A stretch of 64,000 nt of DNA, from contig CM055104.1 in NCBI GenBank assembly GCA_029204225.1, positions 45,885,835 through 45,949,834 on the forward strand. The letters run 5' to 3'. Under the pieces are notes generated by a model, which had not been told where the DNA came from, did not search any database, and saw only the letters and a list, made by a program, of their open reading frames with translations. Position 1 is the first letter of the stretch. Every line of letters begins with the position of its first letter. Shown in pieces: positions 21,432 through 32,637 of the stretch. Position numbers and translations under genes: made by a program. The DNA comes from Diphasiastrum complanatum. Its lineage: Eukaryota > Streptophyta > Lycopodiopsida > Lycopodiales > Lycopodiaceae.

Positions 21432-23795
21432 TACTTCATTGATTTATTCATAGAATGGTGTATAAGAGATTGCCAATTTAATGATGCAACCTTCATCTAG
21501 AGCTTGGCAAGGTCTTGTGTGGAACTAAAGGCACATGAACCATTAGACCTCATGCTCATATGCTACATCACTTGTACTAAGAGATAGGGACCATGGGACT
21601 AGCGGCGAATGTAGGCAGTGCCCCACAATGGACCATTAGGGACATATCTAGGAACTATCTAAAAACTAATATGGAAGCAAGACACAATAGGTTTAGAGGG
21701 TACTGGATATATATCTAGAATTATCCAACCCCACCTACACCAAACTTGGCCATGATAGGCTTCTTGTTGTCCAATATAGTATAATAACCATGAAAATGTT
21801 GTGTAAGGACGAAAATCACTTCAATATGGATGCAAGTGTAGATGTGTATAAAAGCAAAATGTACATTTTTTGTACTCATAAGTTATTTCCAAATAGATTT
21901 CAGAAGCTTCTACACTTGCTATTGGAACAGTTTTGATCCAGGCACATTGATGGTTTCAAAAACCTAGGAAAGTTTTGAACAAAGAAGACTTACTGGGCAT
22001 TGGAAATTTTTAAGCAAGAATGAATGAAACAAAATTGTTGACTGGGTACCTAAATTACTATCAAAGAGTGAGGTGCGTTCCTAACAAATTTTGAAGGACA
22101 GATCATGTGAAGACGATGCTATTCTTGAGAAAAAGAAGAAGAAGAAGATCATGATGATGCTATTCCAAGTTTTGCTAATACTGCATTTTACTCCTGAGAA
22201 GACTAGTTGGAGATCCTTTGTGGGCACCGTTTACAATAGGAGAAAATGAGGGCTGCATCAATAATTTGGCAATCTTTTGTATGCCATTCTTTGAATGCAG
22301 CCGTTTGTTTTTTCTTATTTCTATAAACCACTGTTTTGTGATTTTGTTGATTCTTACTGTTGCCCAGCCTGAGAATTGTTACCTGAAGCACCTTGCAAAC
22401 AAAGTCTCAGTTTTATGACAAAAACTTGACAGTTTGATGACTATTAAGGATTCTAATTGATGTAAAAAGAACGCTTGGACTATCACTCACCTACACAAGA
22501 AAAAAAAAACACAAGATGCATGCTCTCGTGATCTCTATCTTTCTATGTAGCACTCTTAACTCTCAAGTAATGCAGCTGTTGTTTTTTCTTATTTCTATAA
22601 ACTATTTTTGTTTTTATTTTGCTGAATTTCACCGTTCTGCTGCCTGAGAATTGTTACGTGATGCACTCTCATAAACAAGAAATCTTGGTTACAACTTCAC
22701 CAGTTTGATGACTATTAAGGATTCTAGATGATGTAAATAGAAGACTTCGATTATTATTCACCTCCACAACAAAAAAAAAAGCAAAAGATGCATTTACAGT
22801 ATAAAAACAGTTTGAGTGTTTACCTATAAAGGAGTACAGTCAACAAGTGTATACATAAATACCTGCTTCACTAAAAAGCAGCCGACTCCATGCTTAAGGA
22901 AAATAAGATAAACTACTAAAAGCTATCTGACCTTTGAAGCCTCTTTACTGCAAAAACGTAGACATAGCAAAAACATCTCACAGATTCTCATATAGTGATT
23001 CAACATTTATAGAACATTTTAAGCTCACTTCAGTGCCTGTTTAACTGACATGCAATACTAGATTAAAAAAATTTCTTCATGTTGCAACTGGTCCTTGCTT
23101 ATCTGGATCTTTGCCAAGGTGCTATGGATGTCGATCATTGTCATCTCAAGTGCAGCATCTGGTCCATGCTTTATCTAAAATTTTTGTCTAATCAATGTGA
23201 TGTACATGTTAAATATTGTCATTTCAAGTTCACTGTGAAATGACATGCCACACCAACAAATCCATGGCATTCACACAGCTGAAATAACATGCATCCGATT
23301 GCTGGTCTTACCTGATGAGTTCATGTTCATCCAATTGCTGGTCTTATCCACCGAATTCATATTTGTTTTTGAACTTCACAAGTTCAATTTTGTCATGCAT
23401 CACAATGAAAGTATATTTGTCCATGAAAAATGTTTGATATATGGGGGAAGAGAGACATCCCTTTTCTCAAGTAGGTCCAGCTCTGCAAAGAATGTCGGGG
23501 ATCACAATGGCACAACCACCACGGGGAACAAGCAATATTTCACTTTTTGATTTAAAGATGAACATGAAGAGCATGCCTAGATAATACTGAGGCAAAAATA
23601 ACTGGATAATTCCAAAAGAGCATCCTACTACTGTGAGCGAAAAGGATCCCCATCCTGCTATCCTTCATGTTATTCTTTGCGATAGTAACCTGCCTCGTTC
23701 ATCTTGCACACCAGCATCTCTGGTCATGTCCACAATTTCCTTTTCTTCAAGAGTGCAACCTGCCCTTGCAGTTACAAACAGAGTCTGTTGTCCAT
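21432..23795. other. No gene recognised downstream of PPR gene
   Basis: No supported ORF. It contains a direct duplication of about 270 bp period (22294-22520 and 22567-22790). The part nearest 23795 should include the 3' UTR of the PPR gene, but I cannot fix a polyadenylation site. Confidence 0.5.
22294..22790. repeat. ~270-bp-period direct duplication
   Basis: Two diverged copies share GTTTTTTCTTATTTCTATAA, GCCTGAGAATTGTTAC, AGTTTGATGACTATTAAGGA and a final A-run with GATGCAT. Direct orientation suggests an old local duplication. Each copy ends in an A-run, which would also fit two short retroposed copies. Confidence 0.75.
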
Positions 23796-26084
23796 CTAAA
23801 TTGAACTAATACCTTGCTCCTCCTTGACACGCCTATAGTTCATCATTTGTCTCACCTCTGCTACGTCATGCCACCTGCCAGCTGCTGCATACATGTTAGA
23901 TAAAACAGCATATGCTGCATCCTTCCACGGATCCAACTCAAAAAGATTTTCTGCAACCCGTCTTCCTCGTTCCACATCTCCATGAACTCTGCAGGCTCCA
24001 AGCAGGGTCATCCACACCACAGCATCAGGTTCAAATGGCATTTCTCTGACCAAATCTTCTGCCTCGTCTAATTGACCGGCTCGTCCAAGAAGGTCAACCA
24101 TGCACCCATAATGTTCTAACGTAGGTGTCACGAAATGACTTTTGCCTATACAATCGAAATAATGAGAACCTGCATCCACCAGTCCAGCATGGCTGCATGC
24201 CGAGAGAACACCAACAAAGGCTATCTCATCTGCTTTCACACTTTCATGCTGCATTTGGCCAAAAAGCTGCAGAGCTCTTTCATAGATTCCATGTTGAGAA
24301 TGTGTCCCAATCATTGCATTCCAGGACACTATGCTCCTCTCTGACATTCTATTGAACACCCTGCATGCATCCTCCAAACTCCCACATTTTGCATACATAT
24401 CTACCAGGGCCGTTTCCACCGTAACATCAGTTTCAAACTTGGTCCCCAATATATAGGCATGAATCCAAGCACCCTCCACCAAGGATTTGAGGTTCGCACA
24501 TGCCTCAAGAATGCTTATAATTGTAATTCGGTCTGGCTTCTCACCTTCTAGTTGCATCTGTTGAAACAGTTGCAAGGCCTCGTTGCCACTCCCAGAACTA
24601 GCATATGCACCAATTATGGCATTCCATGACACTGAGTTACGGGCGGCCATATAATCAAATGTCTTCCTTGCATCTTCTAAACTTCCACAGTTACCATACA
24701 TGTTGGTTAATGAAGTTTCAACAACGACATCTCTTTCAAACCCTAATTCGATAATGTCAGCATGGATTGCTATTCCATCTGCTAAGGCTGCAGGGGCGGT
24801 GCATGCATCAAGAATGCTGACAAACGTAACCTTTCCTAGTCTCATACCTGCCTGTCGCATTTCTCTGTACAAATCTAGGGCTTCAGTGCCAAAACCCTGC
24901 CGTGCATATGCCGATATCATTGTATTCCAAGCTATCTCATCTCTCTCAGGCATAGAATCAAAGACCATCCTCGAATCTTCCAACCTCCCACACTTGCTGT
25001 ACATGTTTAACAGAGCAGTTGCCACAGGAACATCAGACAGAAGTTTACTACTCTGAAGAAAAGAATGAATGAACTTGCCCTCTTTTAGGGCGGTTGGACT
25101 AGAGCATGCGTTAAGCATGCTGATGAAGGTATTTCTATTCGGCGTAATACCCTGGCGCCTCATTTGCCGGAAAACTTGGACAGCTCCCGCCAAATGGCCA
25201 TGCTGAGCATGTGCAGCAATCATGGCATTCCATCCAACCAAATCTCGTTCTGGAATTCTGTCAAATATTTCTTTGGCATCATCCAGGCTACCACACCTCC
25301 CATACATATTCGCGAGGGCGGTACCCACTCTAACATCTAACTGGAGCCCAGAATCGACAATGCAAGAATGGATGAACTTTCCATCTGCTAGATTTTCTGA
25401 ATTGGCACACGCATTCAGAACGGTGACAAGAGTGACCTTGTCAGGTTTTACCCCTTCATTCTGCATCTGCCTAAAGAGCTGAAGAGCCTCACTCCCGAAA
25501 GCGTGCTCCGTGCAAGCTCCGATCATGGCTGTCCAGGAAAATACATTCGGCTCATATATCTTATCAAACACTTCCCGGGCAGTTTCCAAACTGCCACACT
25601 TGCCATACATAGAGATGAGCAAGTTGGCCAAAAACCTATCATTGCCCAACCTTTTCCGAACAATGTGAGCATGAAGCTGCTTACCCTCGGACAGAGCCTT
25701 CAAATCACAGCACTCCCGAACCAGGTAACCGTATGTCTCCACATCCCCCTCAAATGCCTCTTCATCAAGCTCGTGTAACAGATATTTAAGCCTTTCCTTG
25801 CGTGTCAAGCCCGCAAACGGATAGAGCTTTGGCTGTTTCACGGCCTTGGAGAAATTGGAAAAGTAACCTCTCAAATTTCTGAGAAGCCTCCCAGATTGAG
25901 GGTTTGAACACATTCCAGGACGAACCACAACGCCAAAGCAGAGAGCATTAAAAACCCTGGATCCGATCCTGCAGTTGCCAAAAACCCTAATCGCTGCCTG
26001 TGAAGGAGATTTTATGTTGCCCTTCCCTGCCCGGTACCTCTGCCCTCCGTGCCACCAAGTCAATACACTGATCTGATGGCTCAA
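23796..26084 (-). CDS. PLS-class pentatricopeptide-repeat protein, E-type end, no DYW
   Basis: A 762-codon intronless ORF and the only clear host gene. PPR proteins of this class act in plastids or mitochondria, binding specific RNA bases and guiding C-to-U editing. Residues 1 to about 90 are basic and could be an organelle-targeting leader; Met58 is an alternative start. From about 117 to 680 there are repeated PLS-type units, with anchor words MYGKCGSLETAR (159-170), MYGRCGSLDDAK, MYSKCGRLEDS, MYGNCGSLEDAR and MYAKCGSLEDA about 100 residues apart, each followed by a SWNAMI-type motif. An E1-like domain follows (PDAVVWMTLLGACRVHGD near 687-704, LSNMYAAAGRWHDVAEVR near 728-745). The protein stops at EQGISSI, where many relatives continue into E2 and the DYW deaminase. 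It probably needs a DYW partner in trans, or is slightly truncated. The reading frame is intact. Confidence 0.93.
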   Translation of the reverse strand: MSHQISVLTWWHGGQRYRAGKGNIKSPSQAAIRVFGNCRIGSRVFNALCFGVVVRPGMCSNPQSGRLLRNLRGYFSNFSKAVKQPKLYPFAGLTRKERLKYLLHELDEEAFEGDVETYGYLVRECCDLKALSEGKQLHAHIVRKRLGNDRFLANLLISMYGKCGSLETAREVFDKIYEPNVFSWTAMIGACTEHAFGSEALQLFRQMQNEGVKPDKVTLVTVLNACANSENLADGKFIHSCIVDSGLQLDVRVGTALANMYGRCGSLDDAKEIFDRIPERDLVGWNAMIAAHAQHGHLAGAVQVFRQMRRQGITPNRNTFISMLNACSSPTALKEGKFIHSFLQSSKLLSDVPVATALLNMYSKCGRLEDSRMVFDSMPERDEIAWNTMISAYARQGFGTEALDLYREMRQAGMRLGKVTFVSILDACTAPAALADGIAIHADIIELGFERDVVVETSLTNMYGNCGSLEDARKTFDYMAARNSVSWNAIIGAYASSGSGNEALQLFQQMQLEGEKPDRITIISILEACANLKSLVEGAWIHAYILGTKFETDVTVETALVDMYAKCGSLEDACRVFNRMSERSIVSWNAMIGTHSQHGIYERALQLFGQMQHESVKADEIAFVGVLSACSHAGLVDAGSHYFDCIGKSHFVTPTLEHYGCMVDLLGRAGQLDEAEDLVREMPFEPDAVVWMTLLGACRVHGDVERGRRVAENLFELDPWKDAAYAVLSNMYAAAGRWHDVAEVRQMMNYRRVKEEQGISSI

Positions 26085-26896
26085 AAGCTGATAAAAATGA
26101 AAAATGAACTACTAGTGTCAAAGCAGCATGAGCCTCACAAGGCCACCGCGTAGCTGAGAAAAAGTAAAGGCACATGAAGCAGCATTGTAGAAATACGTCC
26201 AAATTGTAGGCTAGCCTAGACAGTGCACAGAAGCAGGCGAGCTGATGGCAATGAAAGAACTGCAAACCGCAGAGAGAGATCCTTAAGAAGTACGAGTAAG
26301 AAGCTGCTATGACAATCTATCAGGGTCCCCAAAGTCCCCAGATCCAAATCCTCCTCCAATCTCAATTTTCACCACAACAAATCCCAGAAGAGCAAAGTGG
26401 AGATGGTGGTGATTTGATCCTACGACCATTTCCCCGAGGTAAATAGGCACATTTGGAGGGTGTAAACAAGCGCACCATCGGCAGTTCCAGTGGGGTGGAA
26501 GTGGACGAGTTCTAAGGTTACAGCAGTAGAGAAGCAGTGCGCACCAGATTACATTCAAGCACATGCAAGTTGCACAGATGTTTCATAGGGTTGTTTCAGA
26601 TCAGAAGCAGCAGCAGCATCAGGTTCACATAAAGCGCGGAAAGGAGCAAAGGGTTTAGCAATCCCCTGAAGCATCCGTATGAAAGATTAGGGTTTAACAC
26701 TCGATTATTAGAGGTTCTTCCCTTGTGTCATTGTGTTTAGAAGAATAGGTTGTATCGTACGAAGACTGCGACAACCTGAAGAAGACCTCTCTCTTGACAA
26801 AAGAGCAGCGGTAGAGCTTTCAAAACAATTCCTATTGTTGGTCTTTCAGAATTTTGGTGGGCACTTTTACGTAAGTCGTAAGTCCTTTGGTATCTT
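26085..26896. other. PPR upstream region
   Basis: The stretch upstream of the PPR start should hold its promoter on the minus strand. I see no decisive TATA box. Short ORFs on both strands here (26307-26564, 26733-26975) have no recognisable domain. Confidence 0.4.
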
Positions 26897-28960
26897 TTGC
26901 AAAAGGTTTACATCGGCCGCGACGGCTCCATCGAGGTTAACGACATTCCGTGTGAAGAAAAATCAAAATATATAAAAAAGATCTCAGTTCAGTTGGTGAG
27001 ACGGTCCGTCACAGGGATCCCTTTGTATAGTTGGTCTCATGGCTTCGAACATCTCTTGACTTTGTCCTCTCAGTCTCAAATGACCCTGTTTCCACTATCT
27101 CTCCTCCTCCAGACTCCCCTCCTCATTCGCATCAGGCTGTGCTTTTTTGCTGATGGTTCCATGCTTGCCTCAACACCCTCTATTCTTCCTTTGGCCAGCT
27201 CTTCCCATGGCACTGTTGCCCCCTCACTTGGTTGTGAACCTCCTTCGACCCTTGCTGCATTGCCTTCTCAACCCCCTGAACGGGTTCCTTGCCATGCTTG
27301 TGGTCGTTTCTTCTCTCCTAGAGGAGGTCTTGCCCGTCTCCAGTGTTCTTGTCTTGCGCTACGTCAGTCATCTCAAGATTGCCCTCCTCTCTCAACACCC
27401 CATTCACCCTCTACTTCAGCTTGGTCTTGGATTTCTTCTCTTGATGTCCTCGGCGCTTTTCACTTGGGCTTCCCTAGTCCAAGGCTCTACTTTCATATTC
27501 CCCTCGCTCTCCGTCGTGAAACTCAACTTGCTATGCGTCTTCCTCTTGATTGCTTGGCTATTGACCCCTTTGACATTGCGGCTTGGAATCTGTTTCGGGA
27601 AATTGGAAAACGCTTCATGATGAACACTTTGCCCGTTGTCAAGCACTTGCTGCTCGCAACTCACAGGACTCTCATCCTCAAGGCGCCCCACCAGTTGTTC
27701 TATGCTACTGAGACTCTCCTCTTTAACAGTCACCATGTGCGCTCCAGGGATCTTTCTACTATCCAGTCTGCAACAGGTACTCGTCAAGGTGATCCTTTAG
27801 ATGATCCTCTTTCACTCTGGCTCATTTCCGTGCACTTCGATCTTCTGCAGAGGCCTTTTCCTCTAGCTTATTTCCTTCTTGCCGATGACTCTTATATTGT
27901 TGGTCTTGCTCCTACGGTGCTACGCGCATTTTATCATTTCTCTGAGCAGCTGGCTTCTCTTGGTTTGTCTATTCAACCTTGCAAGTGTTCAGTGTGGTCT
28001 CCAGCAGGTCTTCCCCCAGACTTTGTTCCTCCTCAATGCTTCCTTGCTCCATCGGATGACATTCGCATTCTGGGTGTTCCTTTTGGGTCTGCTTCCTTCA
28101 GCTCTGTTTTTTTTGGTGAGGCTCTCCAGGAGGATGTGCTCATTCAGATCTACTTCCCCGATTAGCCAACACTCAGGTCGCGTTTGGCATCTTGATGTCT
28201 TGCTTTCTCTAGCGTCCTTCTTATCTGCTACGAACTTTCCCCCCTACTCATGACTTTTTGCATATTCTCTCTTCCTTTGACAGCTCTATTTTGGATGTTT
28301 TTGGCCGCCTTTTGGGCCCGGGTTCTTTGGATGGTGTGAAGACCCTTTCAGCTCGGTTACCCATTTCTTGTAGAGGTGTGGGTCTTCTCTCTATGGTTTC
28401 AATCTGCACCTGTAGCCTTTCTTGGGAGTTGGGCTCTTGTCGCCCTTGCTTTGTTTTCTCGGTTCCTTTCTGGCTTTCGCCCTCTCTTGGTAGATTGCAT
28501 TGCTCATGTGGATAGCGGTTCTCTCCCTTTCCAGCACCTCCTCATCGCTGCGCGAGAGCTGCTCCCCCTCTCTTCCCGAGCTTGTCTTCCTCCTTTTGAG
28601 CAACTCCTCACTTTCAGCTCAAATCACTTGCAAAGGCCCTCTTGGAATGCGTGCACAAGCAAACCCTTTCCAACATGCTCTCTGAGGCTCCTTCGGCATT
28701 GCATCGAACTCGACTTCTTTCTTGTGCAGGTCCAGGTGCGGGAGCTTGGCTATTAGCTCGGCCTGTTATTCCTTCCTTTCGATTGTCTTTGGCCATCTTC
28801 ACCACTGCACTTCGTCTTCGCTTGAGGCTACCTCATCCTTCGGTCTTGGGTCTCTCCAGGTGTGTTTGTGGTCACCCTATTGATGCTCTTGCTATCCACC
28901 TCCTCCACTATCCTTCTGGGAGTGAGCGCACAATTACGCATGATGTTGTTAGACATCAGC
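26897..28960 (+). pseudogene. R2-like LINE reverse transcriptase remnant
   Basis: The plus-strand ORF at 26897-28165 (422 aa) and later frames (28376-28756, 28642-29043) form a broken non-LTR retrotransposon protein. Near residues 132-152, CHACGRFFSPRGGLARLQCSC resembles the N-terminal C2H2 finger (CxxCGRxF...GL..H) of R2-type elements, with the His replaced by Leu. A finger-like RT segment precedes SATGTRQGDPL (residues 291-301), and LADD (328-331) is the RT catalytic motif. Downstream frames give GPGAGAWLLARPV, then CVCGHPIDALAIHLLHYPSG, which resembles a C-terminal CCHC knuckle whose last Cys is Tyr. In R2-class LINEs a restriction-like endonuclease follows; here the sequence switches to a Gypsy element near 28960. 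Frameshifts and missing domains show it is dead. Class assignment is by motif order, not by alignment. Confidence 0.7.
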
Positions 28961-28969
28961 TGCTGCAGA

Positions 28970-30720
28970 TTCGAAAGCAAAAGCTTCGACTGATGCTGTT
29001 GTGCAGAGGATCGATATTATTGAAGGAAAATTGGCAAAGATAGAAGACCAGTCTTGGCCAAGTGACGTAGAGAAGATATTCAAAGTCACAAGAGAAGCAA
29101 AGGCTCCTCCAAACCTGAACAGAAATCTTCAATGAAGCGTAGAAAATCTTCGAAGAAGAAATCTTCTAGCAAGCCGACGAACAAATCTACAACTAAAGAA
29201 GATCTTAAAGATGACTCCGACTATGACCACGATGCTACAAAATTATTTGCAAAGGACATCTCCGCAGAAGCGAAAGAAATTATCAACACTAAACTTTAGT
29301 CAGCTGTTGTAGAGAAGGTGGTCACGTTCGAGGAAGGGGACGATGAAATAAGAAAGACTAAATTGTCTAGTGCTGTTATTGACAAGCCAATCTCGAAATC
29401 GAAGATGAAGAACTATGACATAGTCACTGATATTGGATCTCTTCGTCTGAATATCATTTTTGAACAAATGTTGGCCAATAGCACTTATCACAGAAAGCAA
29501 CTGAAAGGTCTTTCTGCCCCTATAAAGAAGAAAAAAGTTTCTTTGCCAGATGCTGGTGTATTGTCTATTGATTTAGATGATCTCGGTGCATCTGAAATTG
29601 ATGTCACCATTGTGGGATATCTGATTGAAAAAGTGCCGATAGACTCTGGTTCCAGCGTGAACATAATAACAGAAGACACAGCTCATGCTTTGGGGCTGAC
29701 TGACATTCAACCGACACAGCGAAATATCAAGTTAGCTGATTCGACGCGACGAGAACCTATTGGAGAATTGAAGGATGCCACTGTTTACACTCAATCCAAG
29801 CCTTTCACAATGAATTTCATAGTTATCAAACCACTTGGTTTGTCATCTTATTTTGTGCTAATTGGACGGCCTTGGCTTTATCAATCAAATGCAAGTGTTC
29901 ATTGGAAATCCAGAGAGTTGGAGAATTCAGACTGGTGAGACCAATAATCGAGGTAAGTCAACCATGTGCAAAATTCATGGCCATACCAAGGTCAATATGA
30001 CAGAAGGTATTATGTTACCAGATTCTACTGAACTAATTGAACTTGCACCTGGCAGATTTGTGCATGTTTCAAAGTCACTTGGAGAATCGGAATTAGCTGC
30101 ATTTACTAAATTGTAAAAGGAGTATCAAGATGTTTTTGTCAGGTCACTCGACGATTTGAAAGGATACTTGTAAAATTCGGAGAGCACCGAATTGATCTTA
30201 AAGAAGACGCTGTACCTGTTCGACAGAGATAGTATCCAAAGTACTCCCTCATGGTTAAGGACAAACTCAACAAGCACCTTAAGGCAGGTATTATCTATCA
30301 TGTCTTAAGCAGTGAATGGGTTTCACCCATTGTTGTTTTTTCAAAAGAAGAAGACTAGCAACATATGAATATGCCAGGATTTCCTCAAGCCCAATGCTGC
30401 CATAAGGAAGGATCATCATCCTCTGTCCTTCACTGATTCTATCTTAGATCAAGTTGCTGGTCAAGAACGTTACAGTTTCTGTGATGCTCTGGTTATAACC
30501 AGGTTGGAGTGAGAAAGGAGGATCGTTCAAAGACCACGTTCACTACGGATTGGGGCACTTATGCCTACAACAAAATGCCCTTTGGTCTTTGCAACGCACC
30601 AGCGACTTTTCAGCGAATTATGATGTTAATTTTCGCTGCCTTCCTAAGAACTTTTCTTGAAATCTTTATTGATGATTTTTGTGTATACAGTGATATAAAG
30701 ACACATCTACAGAAGCTAAA
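28970..30720 (+). pseudogene. Gypsy gag-protease-RT remnant
   Basis: A plus-strand Ty3/Gypsy polyprotein fragment. The start is Lys/Ser-rich gag-like sequence (about 28970-29300, stop near 29300). At 29318-29938 a retropepsin has VPIDSGSSVNIITEDTAHAL (Asp109-Ser-Gly) and VLIGRPWL, the usual C-terminal flap-side motif. A broken linker follows (29862-30116), then the RT N-terminus (PKYSLMVKDKLNKHLKAGII near 30235-30294). 30509-30720 has FTTDWGTYAYNKMPFGLCNA, PATFQRIMM and the catalytic FIDDFCVYS. The FIDDFCVYS form and the DWGTYAY block recall Athila/Tat-type Gypsy elements. The copy is cut at about 30720, where an unrelated Copia LTR begins. Confidence 0.85.
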
Positions 30721-30838
30721 ATACTTTCTTTCACACGTGGGAACAGGCTCCACACGTGTGAAATCAGATCATGAACATTGTTCTGATGATTGATCTTTAT
30801 TTACAATAAACAATGTCAAGTGAGAAGTGACAATTTTC
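30720..30838 (-). mobile_element. Truncated Copia 3' LTR
   Basis: About 119 bp matching one end of the LTR at 33842-34679: on the minus strand TGTTGAAAATTGTCACTTC through a GAACAGGCTCC module flanked by CACACGTG words. It is cut at AATACTTTC, where the plus-strand Gypsy RT joins. It follows a GGGGGAG polypurine tract at 30839-30845 on the minus strand. Confidence 0.8.
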
Positions 30839-31805
30839 AACACTCCCCCTTGTACTTACTAATAGATCCATCTTGATTGTACTTTATTCTATAGATCCAC
30901 TTACATGCAAGTGATTTATTCCCTCTTGGAAGAATTACAAGATTCCAAGTATGATTTTCTTCTAATGCATGATACTCTACTTGCATTGCATCTCTCCAAA
31001 CTTTAGATCTATATGCTTCTTCAAAAGATTATGGTTCTTCAAGCAATGTAGCTAAGAAAGAGTAAGAGGTAGAAGATGTAGAGTCTTCCTTTTGCTTTCC
31101 CTTGTCTATAGGTGAGCCTCGAGGGCTCGGCCTTGCTTCTTGATGATCTTCTCGGCCCCCTTTGACTAGGATCCTTGTCTCCATCCTCGGGTTTGTCAAG
31201 ATCCTCAATGCACAATGGGTTAGATCCATTTGACAAGCTCTTAGCAAATTGTGACTCATCAAAAAGTACATCCTTGCTTACCTTTACTTTCTTGGATATA
31301 GGATCATATATCCTATAGCCCTTGCTATTTTCTCCATAGCCAACAAAAATCCCTTTGAAGGAGGTAACATCTTCCTTCCTTCTTGTCTCCAAAGGAATGT
31401 GGACATAGCAAATACATCCAAAGATTTTAAAACCTTTTACATTGGGTTTCTTACCAAACAAAGCTTGATAAGGTGAGATCCCATCAATAGCACTACTAGG
31501 AAGTCTATTACACAAGTAATTAGCACATGTTATAGCTTCTCCCCAAAATGAGATGGGAAGTGATGCATCAAGTCTTAAAGACTTTGCACATTCACATAGA
31601 CTCCTATTTTCCTCTCGGCCACCCCTTTTTGTTGGGGGGTGTAGGAACAAGTGTATTGCAATTTAATGCCATTGATCTCACAAAAGTCTTTCATTTTATT
31701 GGAGGTGTACTCTCCTCCATTATCACATCTTAGTGCTTTGATGGAAGTACTACTAAGTTGCTTCTCAACTAGAGACTTGAACTTAATAAAAGCTTCATAC
31801 ACAAG

Positions 31806-32637
31806 TGTGAAAAATGCAAAAATAAGCTTGGTAGAGGCCAAAAATCTTGTATATAGATAAACACACATGTGTGGAGCCTGTTCCCATGTGTGAAAATAGT
31901 GTACTTGTCATGTACCATAATCATATAGGTTATACATATGATTTAATTCAAGTTCTAGTGGCTAAAAAGGCCAAAAACTAGTTTTCTAGACATATGACAC
32001 ATGGCATCAATCTATTGATTGCATGAGCCACATACTTTGGTTAGGTGTCATATCACATGTGTAGAGGACAGCTCACATGTGTGGAATAAGCTGAAGTAGG
32101 CGAATTTTGACTTCTAGAAGATTTCCAAGTAGATCTCCATATAGAAGGAAAATGGACCAAAAGTGCTCAAAATAGAAGGTTTTGTCCAAGTGTCAATTTT
32201 GCATGATGAATCATCATATGACAAAGCACCTTCACACATGTGGGATCAAAGGGATGATCAGTACCACGAGATCTCACTTATTGTATATATAGAGCCACAT
32301 TTGGCCATAATCAGTGTGAGACACCAATCTTGGTTTTGGAAGCAATTTTGAGCGATTCTCTCCATTTGTCTACATTTGTTTTGATTGTTTTGAGGTTCTA
32401 TCAATGTGTACTTTATTTTCAGGTTGGAGTCCGTACTCAGACAATGTTTCACACGTGTGAAGCCATAAAGTACACTTACCTTCAATTAATGATTGTTTTT
32501 GTTAGGATTTTGTGTCTAGAATTGATCTAGATTGATCTTAATTTGAAGTAGATTGATAGATCAAGTAATCTGACATCCAATCCCTCTTGAGGATCAGATT
32601 AGGATCCACTCTTGGTCCTTTTTGTACTTTTTGCACA
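31806..32637. mobile_element. Solo LTR with 5-bp target duplication
   Basis: 832 bp from TGTGAAAAATGC to TTTTTGCACA, flanked by ACAAG at 31801-31805 and 32638-32642. Removing it and one ACAAG restores the Copia integrase frame exactly between LLSKKS and VYEAF, which proves the insertion. It holds TATATATAG near 32282, a CACATGTG-GGAGCCTGTTCC module near 31866-31896 and TTCACACGTGTGAA at 32448-32461. Orientation is uncertain. Confidence 0.92.

Noticed and set aside
28391..28603. Lys/Arg/Glu-rich minus-strand ORF
   Set aside because: Antisense shadow of the LINE remnant on the plus strand.
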